Assembly (NCBI RefSeq): GCF_004217565.1
Contig: NZ_SHLA01000001.1
Coordinates: 930,001-994,000 of the forward strand
Length of the DNA: 64,000 bases
Source of the DNA: Zhihengliuella halotolerans
Lineage (GTDB): Bacteria; Actinomycetota; Actinomycetes; Actinomycetales; Micrococcaceae
Reading direction: 5' to 3'
Positions 15,413 to 23,896 of the stretch are shown piece after piece. Under the pieces are notes generated by a model. That model did no database searches. It worked only from the letters and a program-made list of their open reading frames with translations, and was not told the origin of the DNA. The stretch's first letter is position 1. Every line of letters begins with the position of its first letter. The translations under genes and the position numbers were made by a program.

Positions 15413-17059
15413 GTGCCCCGTCCGCCCGCCGCGACGGAACCTTCGCAGCCGTTCCAGCCGCCGCAGCTGCCGTTTCCGCAGCTGACCGGCGGACTCGAAG
15501 CCCTGCGACGGCGGCTCTCCCGTCTGCCGATCCTGCGCCACCTCACCGGCGGCCCCGAGGCTGACGTGCACGTGGTCCTGGCCCAGGGCCTTCTGGCGAG
15601 CATCATGATCCTCGTCGGGTCGTGGGGAGTCGGATGGCTCGCGACGAGCCAGGAGTCGATCTTCGCCCGGGCGACCACACTCAACATGCTGCGGGCGGAG
15701 ACGTGGGTCGTTCTCACGTGCTCGCTGCTGCTGGCCCTCGGATCGATGTTGCTCTGCCGCGCCTGGCTGCGTCTGGGGCAGAGGGTCATGGCCGGGCAGG
15801 CGGGCATGGTCGCCGTGCGCCGCGCGGTGCTCTCGTGGTCCGCGCCGATGCTGGCGAGTTTTCCGATCTACAGCCGGGACGTCTACTCGTACCTCGCCCA
15901 GGGCCGGCTCATGCAGCAGGGGATGAGCCCCTACGAGAACTGGGTCTCGCAGCTTCCCGGCTGGTACGCCGAGGGTGCGGACAGCCTATGGGCTGAGTCC
16001 CCGTCGCCGTACGGCCCGTTGTTCCTGCTTTTCGCCCGCGGGACCTACTTCATCACCGGGGGCGTGCCTGAATTCGGGGTGCTTTTCTTCCGGGTCCTGG
16101 CGGTCGCCGGGGTCCTCGCGTGCCTCTACGCTCTGCCCCGGCTCGCCCGTGTGCACGGCACCGACCCCGGGTGGGCCGCATGGGTGTGCATCGCGAACCC
16201 GTTCTTCCTGGTCACGATGGTCGCCGGCGTCCACAACGACGCCGTCATGGTCGGCGGGCTCCTGCTCGGTTTCCTCTGCGTCGCCCGCGGCCAGCGCGTG
16301 CTCGGCGTTGTCTGGGTCTCGGTTGCGATCGCGGTCAAGCCCATCGTCGTCCTGGCCCTGCCCTTCGTCGGGTTGGCCATGCTCCGTGCAAGGAATGACC
16401 GTGAGTCGGCCGCGGTCACTCTGCGCCAGAAGATGGGAGTCTGGATCCTCACGGGCTCCGTCGCCTTCGTGACGCTCACTCTGGTCGGCGCCGTTTCCGG
16501 GCTCTGGTTCGGATGGATCACCGCCATGGCGACCGCCGGTTCGGCCGCTTTCCCCTACGCGCCGATCGGCCTACTCGGGCTGCTGATCGGCTGGATCGCC
16601 TCGCTGTTCGGTGCCGACACCATGACTGTCGCCAGCGGGGTCTTCGCCTTCTTCAGGTACCTCGCCGTGGCACTCGCGTTCTGGTGGGCATTCCGTCGGC
16701 CCGCCCACCAGGCCTTGTTCTCGTGCGGGCTCGCGCTGACGGCCGCCGTCGTCCTCGCCCCCGTGATCCAGCCGTGGTACCTGCTCTGGCTCGCGCCGCT
16801 CTTCGCGGCGTACCACCAGTACGGGGGACACATCGCCCGGATCTGGTACGCGGTGAGCATGGTGCTGGTCCTGCTCGTCGTCATCGAACAGGTGAGTGTC
16901 GCCCAGTGGATCGACCAGCTGTTCGTGCAGCTCGTCGCCGCGCTCGGCGGCGTCGTTTACCTGGCCTACATCATGTTGGTCGATCCGAAGACGGCGCGGC
17001 TCTTCACGCCCCTGAGCAAGGCCATCGTGCGGCGCCGGGCGGGCGGACGAAAGGCCTGA
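15413..17059 (+). CDS. Polyprenol-phosphate-mannose-dependent mannosyltransferase, MptA/MptB-like (second copy)
   Basis: This 548-residue paralogue of the preceding gene shares the same blocks in the same order: SRDVYSYLAQGRL, SPYENW, AESPSPYGP, and IQPWYLLW in the C-terminal half. It has an extra proline-rich cytoplasmic N-terminus of about 50 residues. The GTG at 15413 is separated from the first gene's stop by a single base, so the pair is co-translated. A tandem pair suggests sequential or paired roles, for example inner and outer parts of one alpha-1,6-mannan backbone. This is inferred from the mycobacterial and corynebacterial enzymes. Confidence 0.8.
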   Translation: MPRPPAATEPSQPFQPPQLPFPQLTGGLEALRRRLSRLPILRHLTGGPEADVHVVLAQGLLASIMILVGSWGVGWLATSQESIFARATTLNMLRAETWVVLTCSLLLALGSMLLCRAWLRLGQRVMAGQAGMVAVRRAVLSWSAPMLASFPIYSRDVYSYLAQGRLMQQGMSPYENWVSQLPGWYAEGADSLWAESPSPYGPLFLLFARGTYFITGGVPEFGVLFFRVLAVAGVLACLYALPRLARVHGTDPGWAAWVCIANPFFLVTMVAGVHNDAVMVGGLLLGFLCVARGQRVLGVVWVSVAIAVKPIVVLALPFVGLAMLRARNDRESAAVTLRQKMGVWILTGSVAFVTLTLVGAVSGLWFGWITAMATAGSAAFPYAPIGLLGLLIGWIASLFGADTMTVASGVFAFFRYLAVALAFWWAFRRPAHQALFSCGLALTAAVVLAPVIQPWYLLWLAPLFAAYHQYGGHIARIWYAVSMVLVLLVVIEQVSVAQWIDQLFVQLVAALGGVVYLAYIMLVDPKTARLFTPLSKAIVRRRAGGRKA

Positions 17060-17060
17060 G

Positions 17061-17100
17061 AAAAAAGCTGGGCCGCACCAGCTGGAAGCTGGTGCGGCCC
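17061..17100 (-). terminator. Terminator between mannosyltransferase 2 and the UDG-like gene
   Basis: A 14-bp perfect stem (17070-17083 with 17087-17100) with a three-base loop is followed on the minus strand by AGCTTTTTT. It is a strong intrinsic terminator for the leftward gene and could also stop rightward transcription. Confidence 0.85.
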
Positions 17101-17123
17101 GACCTGTCGGTCACGTCTCCGAT

Positions 17124-17753
17124 TTAGCGGGGGAGTGCGATCCCGGTCCGGGCCATCGAGTCCTGGTACGCGTTGCGGATCTCTTCGAGATTGGCATGCT
17201 GACGCTCGGGAGCGCCGGCGAAAGCCCGTCCTCCGAACGACTTGACCTTGTAGACCTTGAAGCCGCGGCGCCAGAGCAGCGGGTTCTCGGTCTTCAGGAG
17301 CTGGTCGGCGAGACGGTGGGCCTCCGTGCCGTGGGCGACGATGACCGACGCCCGCTCGACAACCTTGAGCATCCGCAGCAACGGCTTGAGGCCGTCGCGG
17401 ATCTGCGGCGGCTGAAGACGGCCGTTCGGCTCGTTCGGGGTGTGCCACGGGTGGACGTTCCACGGCATGACGTACTCCGGACGAAGGCCCAGCTGCCACT
17501 GCAGGCCGAGCTGGCGGGTGATGGCTTCCGAATCCCCGGCGGTGACGAAACCGGACGCGTCGGCCACGCCGACATTCGAGTAGAGAGAGACGATCTTCGC
17601 CTGGTCCGCATCGTGCACGGGATCCACATAGCTGACGGAGAAGCCCGGCCGAAGCGCTGCCGTCTCATCGAGAATGCGGTTGACGGGAGCGATGTGCTCC
17701 TCGTAACGACGGTCCCACAACGTAGTCGATGGTTCTGAGGCAACAGCTGTCAT
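17124..17753 (-). CDS. Uracil-DNA glycosylase-like protein
   Basis: This 209-residue protein resembles the UDG superfamily. A motif-A-like segment (LYSNVGVADASGF) comes before VMPWNVHPWH, which recalls the PWN-type uracil-recognition loop, and SVIVAHGTEAH is near the C-terminal motif. It lacks the standard GQDPYH of family 1. I chose the ATG at 17753; AAGGAG is 12 bases upstream, slightly far. A GTG at 17798 with a longer N-terminus is the alternative. A TACAGT -10-like element at 17818-17823 could serve it. Base-excision function is inferred and the catalytic residues are not certain. Confidence 0.6.
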   Translation of the reverse strand: MTAVASEPSTTLWDRRYEEHIAPVNRILDETAALRPGFSVSYVDPVHDADQAKIVSLYSNVGVADASGFVTAGDSEAITRQLGLQWQLGLRPEYVMPWNVHPWHTPNEPNGRLQPPQIRDGLKPLLRMLKVVERASVIVAHGTEAHRLADQLLKTENPLLWRRGFKVYKVKSFGGRAFAGAPERQHANLEEIRNAYQDSMARTGIALPR

Positions 17754-17996
17754 GAAGGGGCGACACTCCTTGGCGATTTTTGGGCGCGTTGACTGCACGC
17801 TGAACGGTGGCGTTGAAACTGTAGGAGGGCTCCGGCGGCGACTTGCGGCGTCGGCCGGAGGCCATCAGAGCGCGGCATATCGCCGCGGGACCTTCTAAGG
17901 TTACCAATGTGTGAACGGAAATTGGACGCTACGACGAAATAGGTCGGTGAGAGACTTCCCACCCCGGCCCCGATTGCCGCCGCGGGGGACCGCCGG

Positions 17997-19280
17997 CTAG
18001 GAGTCGGCGTGGCGCTCTCGGGCCGGGCGCGCCGCCCGCGGAATCGCCAGCAGGGAGAGCATCAGGAGGCCTGCGACGATGTACAACGCGTTGAGGACGC
18101 CCCAATGCTCGCCGAGGATTCCCAACGCCGGGGGGCCGACCAGGAACGCGAAGTATCCGCAGATGGCCACGGTGCTCACGCGCTCTGCGGCGTGAGTGGG
18201 ATGGTCGGCGGCCAGGGTGACGCCGATCGGGAAGCCGAGGGATCCGCCCAGGCCCCACAGCAAGGCGCCAAGGACGACTAGCCAGGTGTTTTCGGCCAGG
18301 ATGAAGAGCAGCAGGCCGGAGAGTCCGAGGAGGGCGAGCCCGATCAGGCTCTTGGCGCGACCGAACCGGTCGATCAGCGGTCCTCCGAGCATGCGTCCGA
18401 TGGTCATCGCTGTGACGAAGGCGCCGAAGACAAGCGCTCCGACCTCCTGCGGCAGGCCGTGGCCGTCGACCGCGCCCAGCGCGATCCAGTCGTTCGCCGC
18501 GCCCTCCGTGAGGGTCATGCCGACGACCAGGAGTCCGATGAACGCCAGCCTGGGATCGCGCAGCAGGCGGAGCTGCTGGGCCAGGCGCTCCGGGCCGGTC
18601 TGCTTGGGGCGTGGCACCTCCTCGACCGTGGGCAGGCGCGGAATGAAGCGCACGGAGTAGAACGACGCGAGCGCGACAAGGGCGCCGACGGCGGCCAGAT
18701 GAACCGAGACGGAGACTCCGGTGGCGGCCGCTCCGGCGCCCACGAGGGCGCCGGCGATCGTCCCGAGGCTGAAGAAGGCGTGCAGCATTGGCATCAGCGT
18801 CTTGCGGATGCTGCGTTCGAGCTGCGCACCTTCGACGTTCATGATCACGTCGGTGATGCTGAAGGCGAAGCTCTGGCCGACGAGGGCTGCCGTGGCGAGG
18901 GCGAACGTGCTGTTGCTCTCGGCAGCCAAGCCGAGGAGCACGGTGGCGACGGCCATCCCCAGGAGGCCGTAGAGGATGCCGCGCCGAGCTCCCAGAAGCC
19001 GTTGGAACCACGGGGCCAGCGTCAGGCCGAAAATCGCGCCGGCGGCTCCGCCAAAAAGAAGCAGGCCGACGTCGGCTGTGGTCAGATCAAGATTGTCGCG
19101 CACAGCCGGGATGCGCGAGACCCAGGATGCGGTGGCGAAGCCGCAGAGCGCGAAGACAGCCAGCACGGCATTGCGCCAGGGGGTCGACCCCGTCGGGGGA
19201 GTGTTTGGAGGCACAGGCGATGACGGTGCCGTAGTGGAAGACGCCGTCACCTCGTATCTCCTGTCGAGTTCGTTCTGCAT
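17997..19280 (-). CDS. MFS transporter, YbjJ-like
   Basis: The major facilitator protein has about 427 residues from the ATG at 19280, with 12 hydrophobic segments. The opening GFATASWVSRIPAVRDNL and the following TTADVGLLLFGGAAGA match the YbjJ-type branch of MFS proteins, whose substrates are poorly known. A cytoplasmic N-terminus with repeated Pro/Ser/Thr precedes the first helix. The start is uncertain: an in-frame GTG at 19310 is possible and neither has a good ribosome binding site. No neighbour indicates the substrate. The gene is monocistronic. Confidence 0.8.
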   Translation of the reverse strand: MQNELDRRYEVTASSTTAPSSPVPPNTPPTGSTPWRNAVLAVFALCGFATASWVSRIPAVRDNLDLTTADVGLLLFGGAAGAIFGLTLAPWFQRLLGARRGILYGLLGMAVATVLLGLAAESNSTFALATAALVGQSFAFSITDVIMNVEGAQLERSIRKTLMPMLHAFFSLGTIAGALVGAGAAATGVSVSVHLAAVGALVALASFYSVRFIPRLPTVEEVPRPKQTGPERLAQQLRLLRDPRLAFIGLLVVGMTLTEGAANDWIALGAVDGHGLPQEVGALVFGAFVTAMTIGRMLGGPLIDRFGRAKSLIGLALLGLSGLLLFILAENTWLVVLGALLWGLGGSLGFPIGVTLAADHPTHAAERVSTVAICGYFAFLVGPPALGILGEHWGVLNALYIVAGLLMLSLLAIPRAARPARERHADS

Positions 19281-19493
19281 CGCCTGGATTCTGCTTAGTT
19301 TTTCATTCACCGGAAACTCTGTGCCATCAACGCTAGCCTGCGCAGCTGGGCGAATATTGTGAAGAATCTGTGAAGGTCTCACTCGTAGTCGGCCGGCTAT
19401 CCGACGGTGACTGGTCCGTGGTGTCCCGGCTCGGCCTTCCGAGTCCGAGCAAAGTGACATTGCCGACTGCGGGCCGAATCAATCCACGGACGA

Positions 19494-19655
19494 TTAAGAG
19501 GGCTTGCCGACCCGGTGTAGCTCAGTCTGGTCCGCAACTCGGCTCGGCGGCTTCGGACGCGGCAGCGTCTGGCTCGGGACGAACAAGTTCGCGACGAGGC
19601 CGGCGCTGGCTGCGGCGGCGAGTAGGGCCGGCATAGCGACCCAGAGGAAGGTCAT
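19494..19655 (-). CDS. Candidate small single-helix membrane protein
   Basis: An ATG at 19655 opens a 53-codon frame beginning MTFLWVAMPALLAAAAS and continuing through a hydrophobic helix (residues 3-26) into a proline/arginine-rich tail PRPKPPSRV. Most codons end in G or C. A GGGGG tract lies about nine bases before the start, and TAAGAT with a TG just before it lies further upstream on the minus strand as a possible promoter. Its final codons run across a tRNA-like fragment. No homologue is known to me. It could be real or chance; the signal-peptide-like N-terminus and promoter make it worth testing. Confidence 0.35.
   Translation of the reverse strand: MTFLWVAMPALLAAAASAGLVANLFVPSQTLPRPKPPSRVADQTELHRVGKPS
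19513..19531 (+). other. tRNA 5'-half-like fragment
   Basis: CGGTGTAGCTCAGTCTGGT resembles the acceptor/D-arm start of the tRNA-Pro at 31228. No anticodon arm or T-loop follows, so it cannot fold as a tRNA. It may be a recombination scar or a chance match. Confidence 0.3.
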
Positions 19656-20076
19656 CGGTCATACCCCCAACGGATTGATAGACCCGTTGATCTTACACCC
19701 GCGCGTTCAATGATCTCGTTGGACGCGACGGAATGGCCGCGCGAGTGTCGCGGATCAGCCCGTAGCAAGTCGACGGCGCCGTCGTCGCCCGGCTCGTCGT
19801 CGCCCGGCCCGTCGTCGGCCTTCCCCCGTGAGAAAGGGTCTCCGCTCAGCGGGAAGCAGGTCTGGGTGCTCTAGCAGGCGTTTCTGAAGCGGACTGGCGT
19901 GCAGGCAGCGCGCGTTCACGACGAGATCAAGCACGTCGTCGCTACCCGATTTGAGGGGCGCGTTCTGCGGCCCCGAAGCGCCGGCGCCGGCACCTGATCC
20001 GCCCTTGCTCCCTCCCAAGACGACGAAGAAGCCCCAGCCGGGTCCACGAGATACGGATCTGACTGGAGCTTTCTCG
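19656..20076. other. Gene-poor stretch downstream of tRNA-Arg
   Basis: About 420 bases hold no convincing gene. A minus-strand frame from a TTG at 20018 to 19755 encodes DVLDLVVNARCLHASP and an Arg-rich tail (GRRRAGRRRAGRR), but it has no ribosome binding site and I recognise no family. A 15-bp unit (GTCGTCGCCCGGCTC) repeats about 2.5 times at 19781-19818 and produces the Arg-rich tail. Being next to a tRNA 3' end, this may be a decayed integration site. Confidence 0.35.
20029..20071 (-). terminator. Possible terminator of tRNA-Arg
   Basis: On the minus strand AAGCTCCAG (20063-20071) can pair with CTGGGGCTT (20029-20037), allowing a wobble pair. CTTCTTCGTCGTCTT follows, rich in T. The loop is long (about 25 bases), so confidence is low. 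Confidence 0.35.
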
Positions 20077-20150
20077 TGCCCCCGGCGCGACTCGAACGCG
20101 CGACCGGCAGATTAGAAGGCTGCTGCTCTATCCAGCTGAGCTACGGAGGC
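20077..20150 (-). tRNA. tRNA-Arg (TCT anticodon)
   Basis: The cloverleaf is complete. The acceptor GCCTCCG pairs with CGGGGGC with one wobble, the D-arm GCTCAGCTGGATAGAGC is present, the anticodon loop is CTTCTAA, and the T-loop is GTTCGAGTC. The discriminator is A and CCA is not encoded. It reads AGA/AGG, which are rare in this high-GC genome. Confidence 0.96.
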
Positions 20151-20385
20151 ATGGGCCCAACAAGGCGCCGCGACCATTCTAGTCATCGTGGCGGCGCGGG
20201 CTGAAATGACCGCCGGACCGGCTGTCCACAGCGGTCTCGAGTGCGCCCGCTGTCCACAGTTCCGCAGCGCAGCGCAGACACAGCCGAGGGTCCTGTCCAG
20301 ACTGAGAACACGCGCCGGACCGACGCCGCACCCTGCGGCAGTCACGGGTACCGGTGGCGTCACCAGTGGAGGAGTTGGAAGAGAC

Positions 20386-21021
20386 ATGACGGATTTCGTG
20401 ACGATCAAGGGCAACCTGGGTGCCGCCCCGAAGTATTCGGCGAAGAACGGCGTTCCCATCACGCGTTTCAACGTGGGCTCGACCGAGCGCCGGTTCAACC
20501 GGTCGACGCGGGAGTGGGAAGACGGGCACACCAACTGGCATCGGATCGTGGTCTTCCGCGACCAGGCCAAGAATGCGGCGGTTTCGCTGGCCAAGGGCTC
20601 CGCCGTGGTGATCCACGGCCGCATCCGCAACCGGCGTATCAACCAGGGAACCGAGGCCGAACCAAAATGGCTCTACCTCTCGGAAATCGAAGCTGATCAT
20701 GTCGGCGTCGACCTGAATTGGGGTTTCGTGAATTATTTTCACGGCGTCGCCGCCGAACCGCCCCAGAGCGAAAGCGGGCTTCGGAGCGAATCCGCCGTGA
20801 TTCCCGCAGGACAGGACTCGCGGGAGCCGGCCGAGGAGGAGGACGACGGTGATGCTGCCGGTCCGATCCCGCCGCAGCGCGAGACGGATGCAAGCCCCGG
20901 ATGGGGGAGCAGCTTCGGGTCGCTGACGGACACTGACGGTGGCAACGGTGCAGTCGACGACTCCGACCCCGGGACCGATGAGACGGGGGAGCAGTCGAAC
21001 GGTGTTCAGCAGGCAGCTTGA
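20386..21021 (+). CDS. ssb: Single-stranded DNA-binding protein (divergent Ssb)
   Basis: The 211-residue protein has an OB-fold in residues 1-110: VTIKGNLGAAPKY, FNVGSTERRF, and WHRIVVFRDQAKNAA with KGSAVVIHGRI. The tail from about residue 125 is acidic and rich in Glu, Asp and Ser. The C-terminus does not end in the DDDIPF-type tip that recruits partners, so this looks like a secondary Ssb rather than the replicative one. The ATG at 20386 is chosen because GGAAGAG precedes it and the OB-fold starts immediately. It is the first gene after tRNA-Arg and lies 89 bp before ettA. Confidence 0.85.
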   Translation: MTDFVTIKGNLGAAPKYSAKNGVPITRFNVGSTERRFNRSTREWEDGHTNWHRIVVFRDQAKNAAVSLAKGSAVVIHGRIRNRRINQGTEAEPKWLYLSEIEADHVGVDLNWGFVNYFHGVAAEPPQSESGLRSESAVIPAGQDSREPAEEEDDGDAAGPIPPQRETDASPGWGSSFGSLTDTDGGNGAVDDSDPGTDETGEQSNGVQQAA

Positions 21022-21097
21022 ACGCGCCGGGGCCGGTCGCCGTGCTGCGGCGGCGAACCCGGCCGCGGTCCATTGTGAACAATGGTCGCGCACCGAC

Positions 21098-21103
21098 TAG
21101 CCT
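21098..21103 (+). promoter_or_regulatory. -10 element positioned for leaderless ettA mRNA
   Basis: TAGCCT ends seven bases before the ATG of ettA, placing the transcription start at or next to the start codon. TTGTGA lies 19 bases upstream as a possible -35. No good Shine-Dalgarno is present. Confidence 0.5.
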
Positions 21104-21110
21104 TAGGTGC

Positions 21111-22793
21111 ATGGCGGAATTCATTTACACCATGTCCAAGGCCCGCAAGGCCGTTGGCGATAAGGTCATTCTCGACGACGTGAGCATGTCGTTCTTCCCC
21201 GGCGCCAAGATTGGTGTGGTCGGCCCGAACGGTGCGGGTAAGTCGACCATCCTGAAGATCATGGCCGGAATCGACACCCCCTCGAACGGCGAGGCGCGCC
21301 TCTCTCCGGGCTACTCGGTGGGCATCCTGCTGCAGGAGCCACCCCTCAACGAGGAGAAGACGGTCCTCGGCAACGTCCAGGAGGGCGTAGGCGAGATCTA
21401 CGGCAAGATCACGCGTTACAACGCGATCGCCGAAGAGATGGCCCAGCCCGATGCCGATTTCGACGCCCTCATGGAAGAGATGGGCAAGCTGCAGGAGGAG
21501 ATCGACGCAGCGGACGCCTGGGATATCGACAACCAGCTCGAGCAGGCCATGGATGCTCTGCGCTGCCCGCCGGGCGACGCGGAGGTCACCCACCTCTCCG
21601 GTGGTGAGCGCCGCCGCGTGGCGTTGTGCAAGCTCCTGCTGCAGAAGCCGGATCTGCTGCTCCTCGATGAGCCGACCAACCACCTCGACGCGGAGTCCGT
21701 GCTGTGGCTCGAGCAGCACTTGGCCGCCTACCCGGGCGCCGTCCTGGCCGTCACCCACGACCGGTACTTCCTGGACCACGTCGCCGAGTGGATCTGTGAG
21801 GTCGACCGCGGCCGACTGCACCCCTACGAGGGCAACTACTCCACGTATCTGGAGAAGAAGCGTGAACGACTGGCCGTCCAGGGCAAGAAGGACGCGAAGC
21901 AGGCCAAGCGACTGAGCGAGGAACTCGACTGGGTTCGTTCCAACGCAAAGGGCCGGCAGACCAAGTCCAAGGCCCGCCTCGCCCGCTATGAGGAGATGGC
22001 AGCCGAGGCTGAGCGCACCCGCAAGCTCGATTTCGAAGAGATCCAGATTCCGCCGGGCCCGCGCCTTGGCAACATCGTGATCGAGGCCAAGGACATCAAG
22101 AAGGGCTTCGGTGACCGGGTCCTGATCGACGACCTGTCTTTCACCCTGCCCCGCAACGGCATCGTCGGCGTGATCGGCCCGAACGGTGTCGGCAAGTCGA
22201 CCCTGTTCAAGACGATCGTCGGCATGGAGGACCTCGACGACGGCGACCTCAAGGTCGGCGACACCGTCAAGATCTCCTACGTCGACCAGAACCGAACCGG
22301 GATCGACCCCGACAAGTCGCTGTGGGAGGTCGTCTCCGACGGGCTCGACTACATCAAGGTCGGCAACGTTGAGATGCCTTCGCGCGCTTACGTCTCCGCT
22401 TTCGGGTTCAAGGGTCCGGACCAGCAGAAGCGTGCCGGGATCCTCTCCGGTGGTGAGCGCAACCGGCTCAACCTGGCGTTGACCCTCAAACAGGGCGGCA
22501 ACCTGCTGCTCCTCGACGAGCCGACCAACGACCTCGACGTCGAGACCCTCGGCTCCCTAGAGAACGCACTCCTCGAGTTCCCGGGCTGCGCCGTCGTGGT
22601 CTCCCACGATCGCTGGTTCCTGGACCGGGTCGCCACGCACATCCTCTCCTACGAGGGGACCGAGGAGGACCCAGCGAACTGGTACTGGTTCGAGGGGAAC
22701 TTCGAGTCCTACGAGGAGAACAAGATCGAACGCCTGGGTCCGGAGGCGGCCAAGCCGCACCGCGTCACCCACCGCCGCCTGACCCGCGGCTAA
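21111..22793 (+). CDS. ettA: Energy-dependent translational throttle protein EttA (ABC-F)
   Basis: EttA binds the ribosomal E site and gates entry into elongation according to ATP/ADP. The 560-residue soluble protein has two ABC domains: Walker A GPNGAGKST, signature LSGGERRRVA and LLLDEPTNHLDAES in the first; GPNGVGKST, LSGGERNRLN and LLLDEPTNDLDVET in the second. Between Walker A and signature 1 is the EttA arm (GEIYGKITRYNAIAEEM). The linker with KSKARLARYEEM is the P-site interaction motif. The ATG at 21111 matches the family start MAEFIYTM. The gene probably has a leaderless mRNA and ends at a strong terminator. Confidence 0.95.
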   Translation: MAEFIYTMSKARKAVGDKVILDDVSMSFFPGAKIGVVGPNGAGKSTILKIMAGIDTPSNGEARLSPGYSVGILLQEPPLNEEKTVLGNVQEGVGEIYGKITRYNAIAEEMAQPDADFDALMEEMGKLQEEIDAADAWDIDNQLEQAMDALRCPPGDAEVTHLSGGERRRVALCKLLLQKPDLLLLDEPTNHLDAESVLWLEQHLAAYPGAVLAVTHDRYFLDHVAEWICEVDRGRLHPYEGNYSTYLEKKRERLAVQGKKDAKQAKRLSEELDWVRSNAKGRQTKSKARLARYEEMAAEAERTRKLDFEEIQIPPGPRLGNIVIEAKDIKKGFGDRVLIDDLSFTLPRNGIVGVIGPNGVGKSTLFKTIVGMEDLDDGDLKVGDTVKISYVDQNRTGIDPDKSLWEVVSDGLDYIKVGNVEMPSRAYVSAFGFKGPDQQKRAGILSGGERNRLNLALTLKQGGNLLLLDEPTNDLDVETLGSLENALLEFPGCAVVVSHDRWFLDRVATHILSYEGTEEDPANWYWFEGNFESYEENKIERLGPEAAKPHRVTHRRLTRG

Positions 22794-22823
22794 GAGCGTC
22801 GACGGGCCTTGCGCCCGAAACTC

Positions 22824-22864
22824 GGGGCCGGGTTCGCACCCATGGTGCGGACCCGGCCCCTTTG
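22824..22864 (+). terminator. Terminator after ettA
   Basis: A 17-bp stem (22824-22840 with 22844-22860, one G-U pair) with a three-base loop is followed by TTTG. It separates the convergent ettA and tesB. Confidence 0.85.
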
Positions 22865-22891
22865 TTGCCCGGCGAAGCCGCGACGGCCGGG

Positions 22892-23773
22892 CTACGGGAT
22901 CCGGGGCAGGCGGACCATGCCCTCCTGCGCGACCGTGGCGACGAGCAACCCGTCCCTGTTGTAGAACCGCCCCTGGCCCATGCCGCGGGCGCCCGAAGCA
23001 CTCGTGCTCTCCTGAACGTAGAGCAGCCACTCGTCCACGCGGACCCGGCGGTGCCACCACATGGCGTGGTCGAGGCTCGCAACGTTCATCCCCGGTGTGA
23101 CCCAGGAGACCCCGTGCCGGCGCAGGACGGATTCGAGCAGAGTGTAGTCACTCGCGTAGGCCAGCGCGGCCCGCTGCAACGATTCGTCGTCGGGCATCGG
23201 CCCGAAGGTCTTCAGCCACACGGCGTTCGTGGCCGTCCGGGCGCCTGGCGCAGGGGCACCGACGTAAATGGGCTCCTCGATGTGGCGGACGTCGAACGGG
23301 CGATTGAACGCCCAGTCCTGCGCGGCCGGATGGTCGACCTTTCCCAGAAGATCAGCCGTGGTCGGCAGCGACTCCGGGTCCGGCAGGCCCTCCGGCATCG
23401 GTGCGAAGTGCTCGAGGCCGTCGGCCTCGACTTGGAAGGAGGCGATCATCGAGAGGATCGGGCGCCCGTCCTGGTAGGCGTGCACGCGCCGGGCCGAGAA
23501 CGACCGGCCATCGCGCAGTTCCTGGACACCGAACGTGATCGGCTTGGTGGCGTCGCCGGCCCGCAGAAAATAGGCGTGCAGGGAATGCACGAGCCGCTCG
23601 CTATCGACGGTCTTCGCAGCGGCTACCACGGACTGCGCGAGCACCTGCCCGCCGAAGACCCGCTGGTGGGGTTGCTCCGGGGACGTGCCGAGGAAGACGT
23701 GTTCGTCGGTGCGTGCTCCGTCGTTGGCGAGGTCCAGCAACTGCAGCAGTCCCTCGGAATCTCCGATACGCAC
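22892..23773 (-). CDS. tesB: Acyl-CoA thioesterase II
   Basis: It hydrolyses medium- and long-chain acyl-CoA. The 293-residue double-hotdog enzyme shows the TesB blocks RVFGGQVLAQSVVAA, LHAYFLRAGD, SFSARRVHAYQDG and the C-terminal SLDHAMWWHR with its catalytic aspartate. The GTG at 23773 is preceded by AAGGAG at eight bases. It is monocistronic and divergent from the hypothetical gene at 23897. It may tie in with the fatty-acid module at the start of the window, though nothing in the sequence links them. Confidence 0.9.
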   Translation of the reverse strand: MRIGDSEGLLQLLDLANDGARTDEHVFLGTSPEQPHQRVFGGQVLAQSVVAAAKTVDSERLVHSLHAYFLRAGDATKPITFGVQELRDGRSFSARRVHAYQDGRPILSMIASFQVEADGLEHFAPMPEGLPDPESLPTTADLLGKVDHPAAQDWAFNRPFDVRHIEEPIYVGAPAPGARTATNAVWLKTFGPMPDDESLQRAALAYASDYTLLESVLRRHGVSWVTPGMNVASLDHAMWWHRRVRVDEWLLYVQESTSASGARGMGQGRFYNRDGLLVATVAQEGMVRLPRIP

Positions 23774-23896
23774 GATGGCGGCTCCTTCGGGTAGTGCCCA
23801 ACTCGCGCGGAGTGGGGGTAGATTTCACTCGACCCTAGCGGCAGGGCAGACCGGGCTCAACTGCGCGCGAGGTTCGATAGATGGCAAGATGGGTCC

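Noticed and set aside
19513-19531. A second tRNA-Pro-like gene
   Set aside because: Only the first 19 bases match a tRNA. No anticodon or T-arm follows.
19781-19818. Repeat units of GTCGTCGCCCGG as a CRISPR array
   Set aside because: The units are adjacent with no spacers, only 15 bp long and fewer than three copies. No cas genes are present.
19755-20018. 87-codon frame with an Arg-rich tail downstream of tRNA-Arg
   Set aside because: It starts at TTG, has no ribosome binding site, and its tail is the product of a 15-bp tandem repeat. I kept it only as part of the gene-poor stretch.
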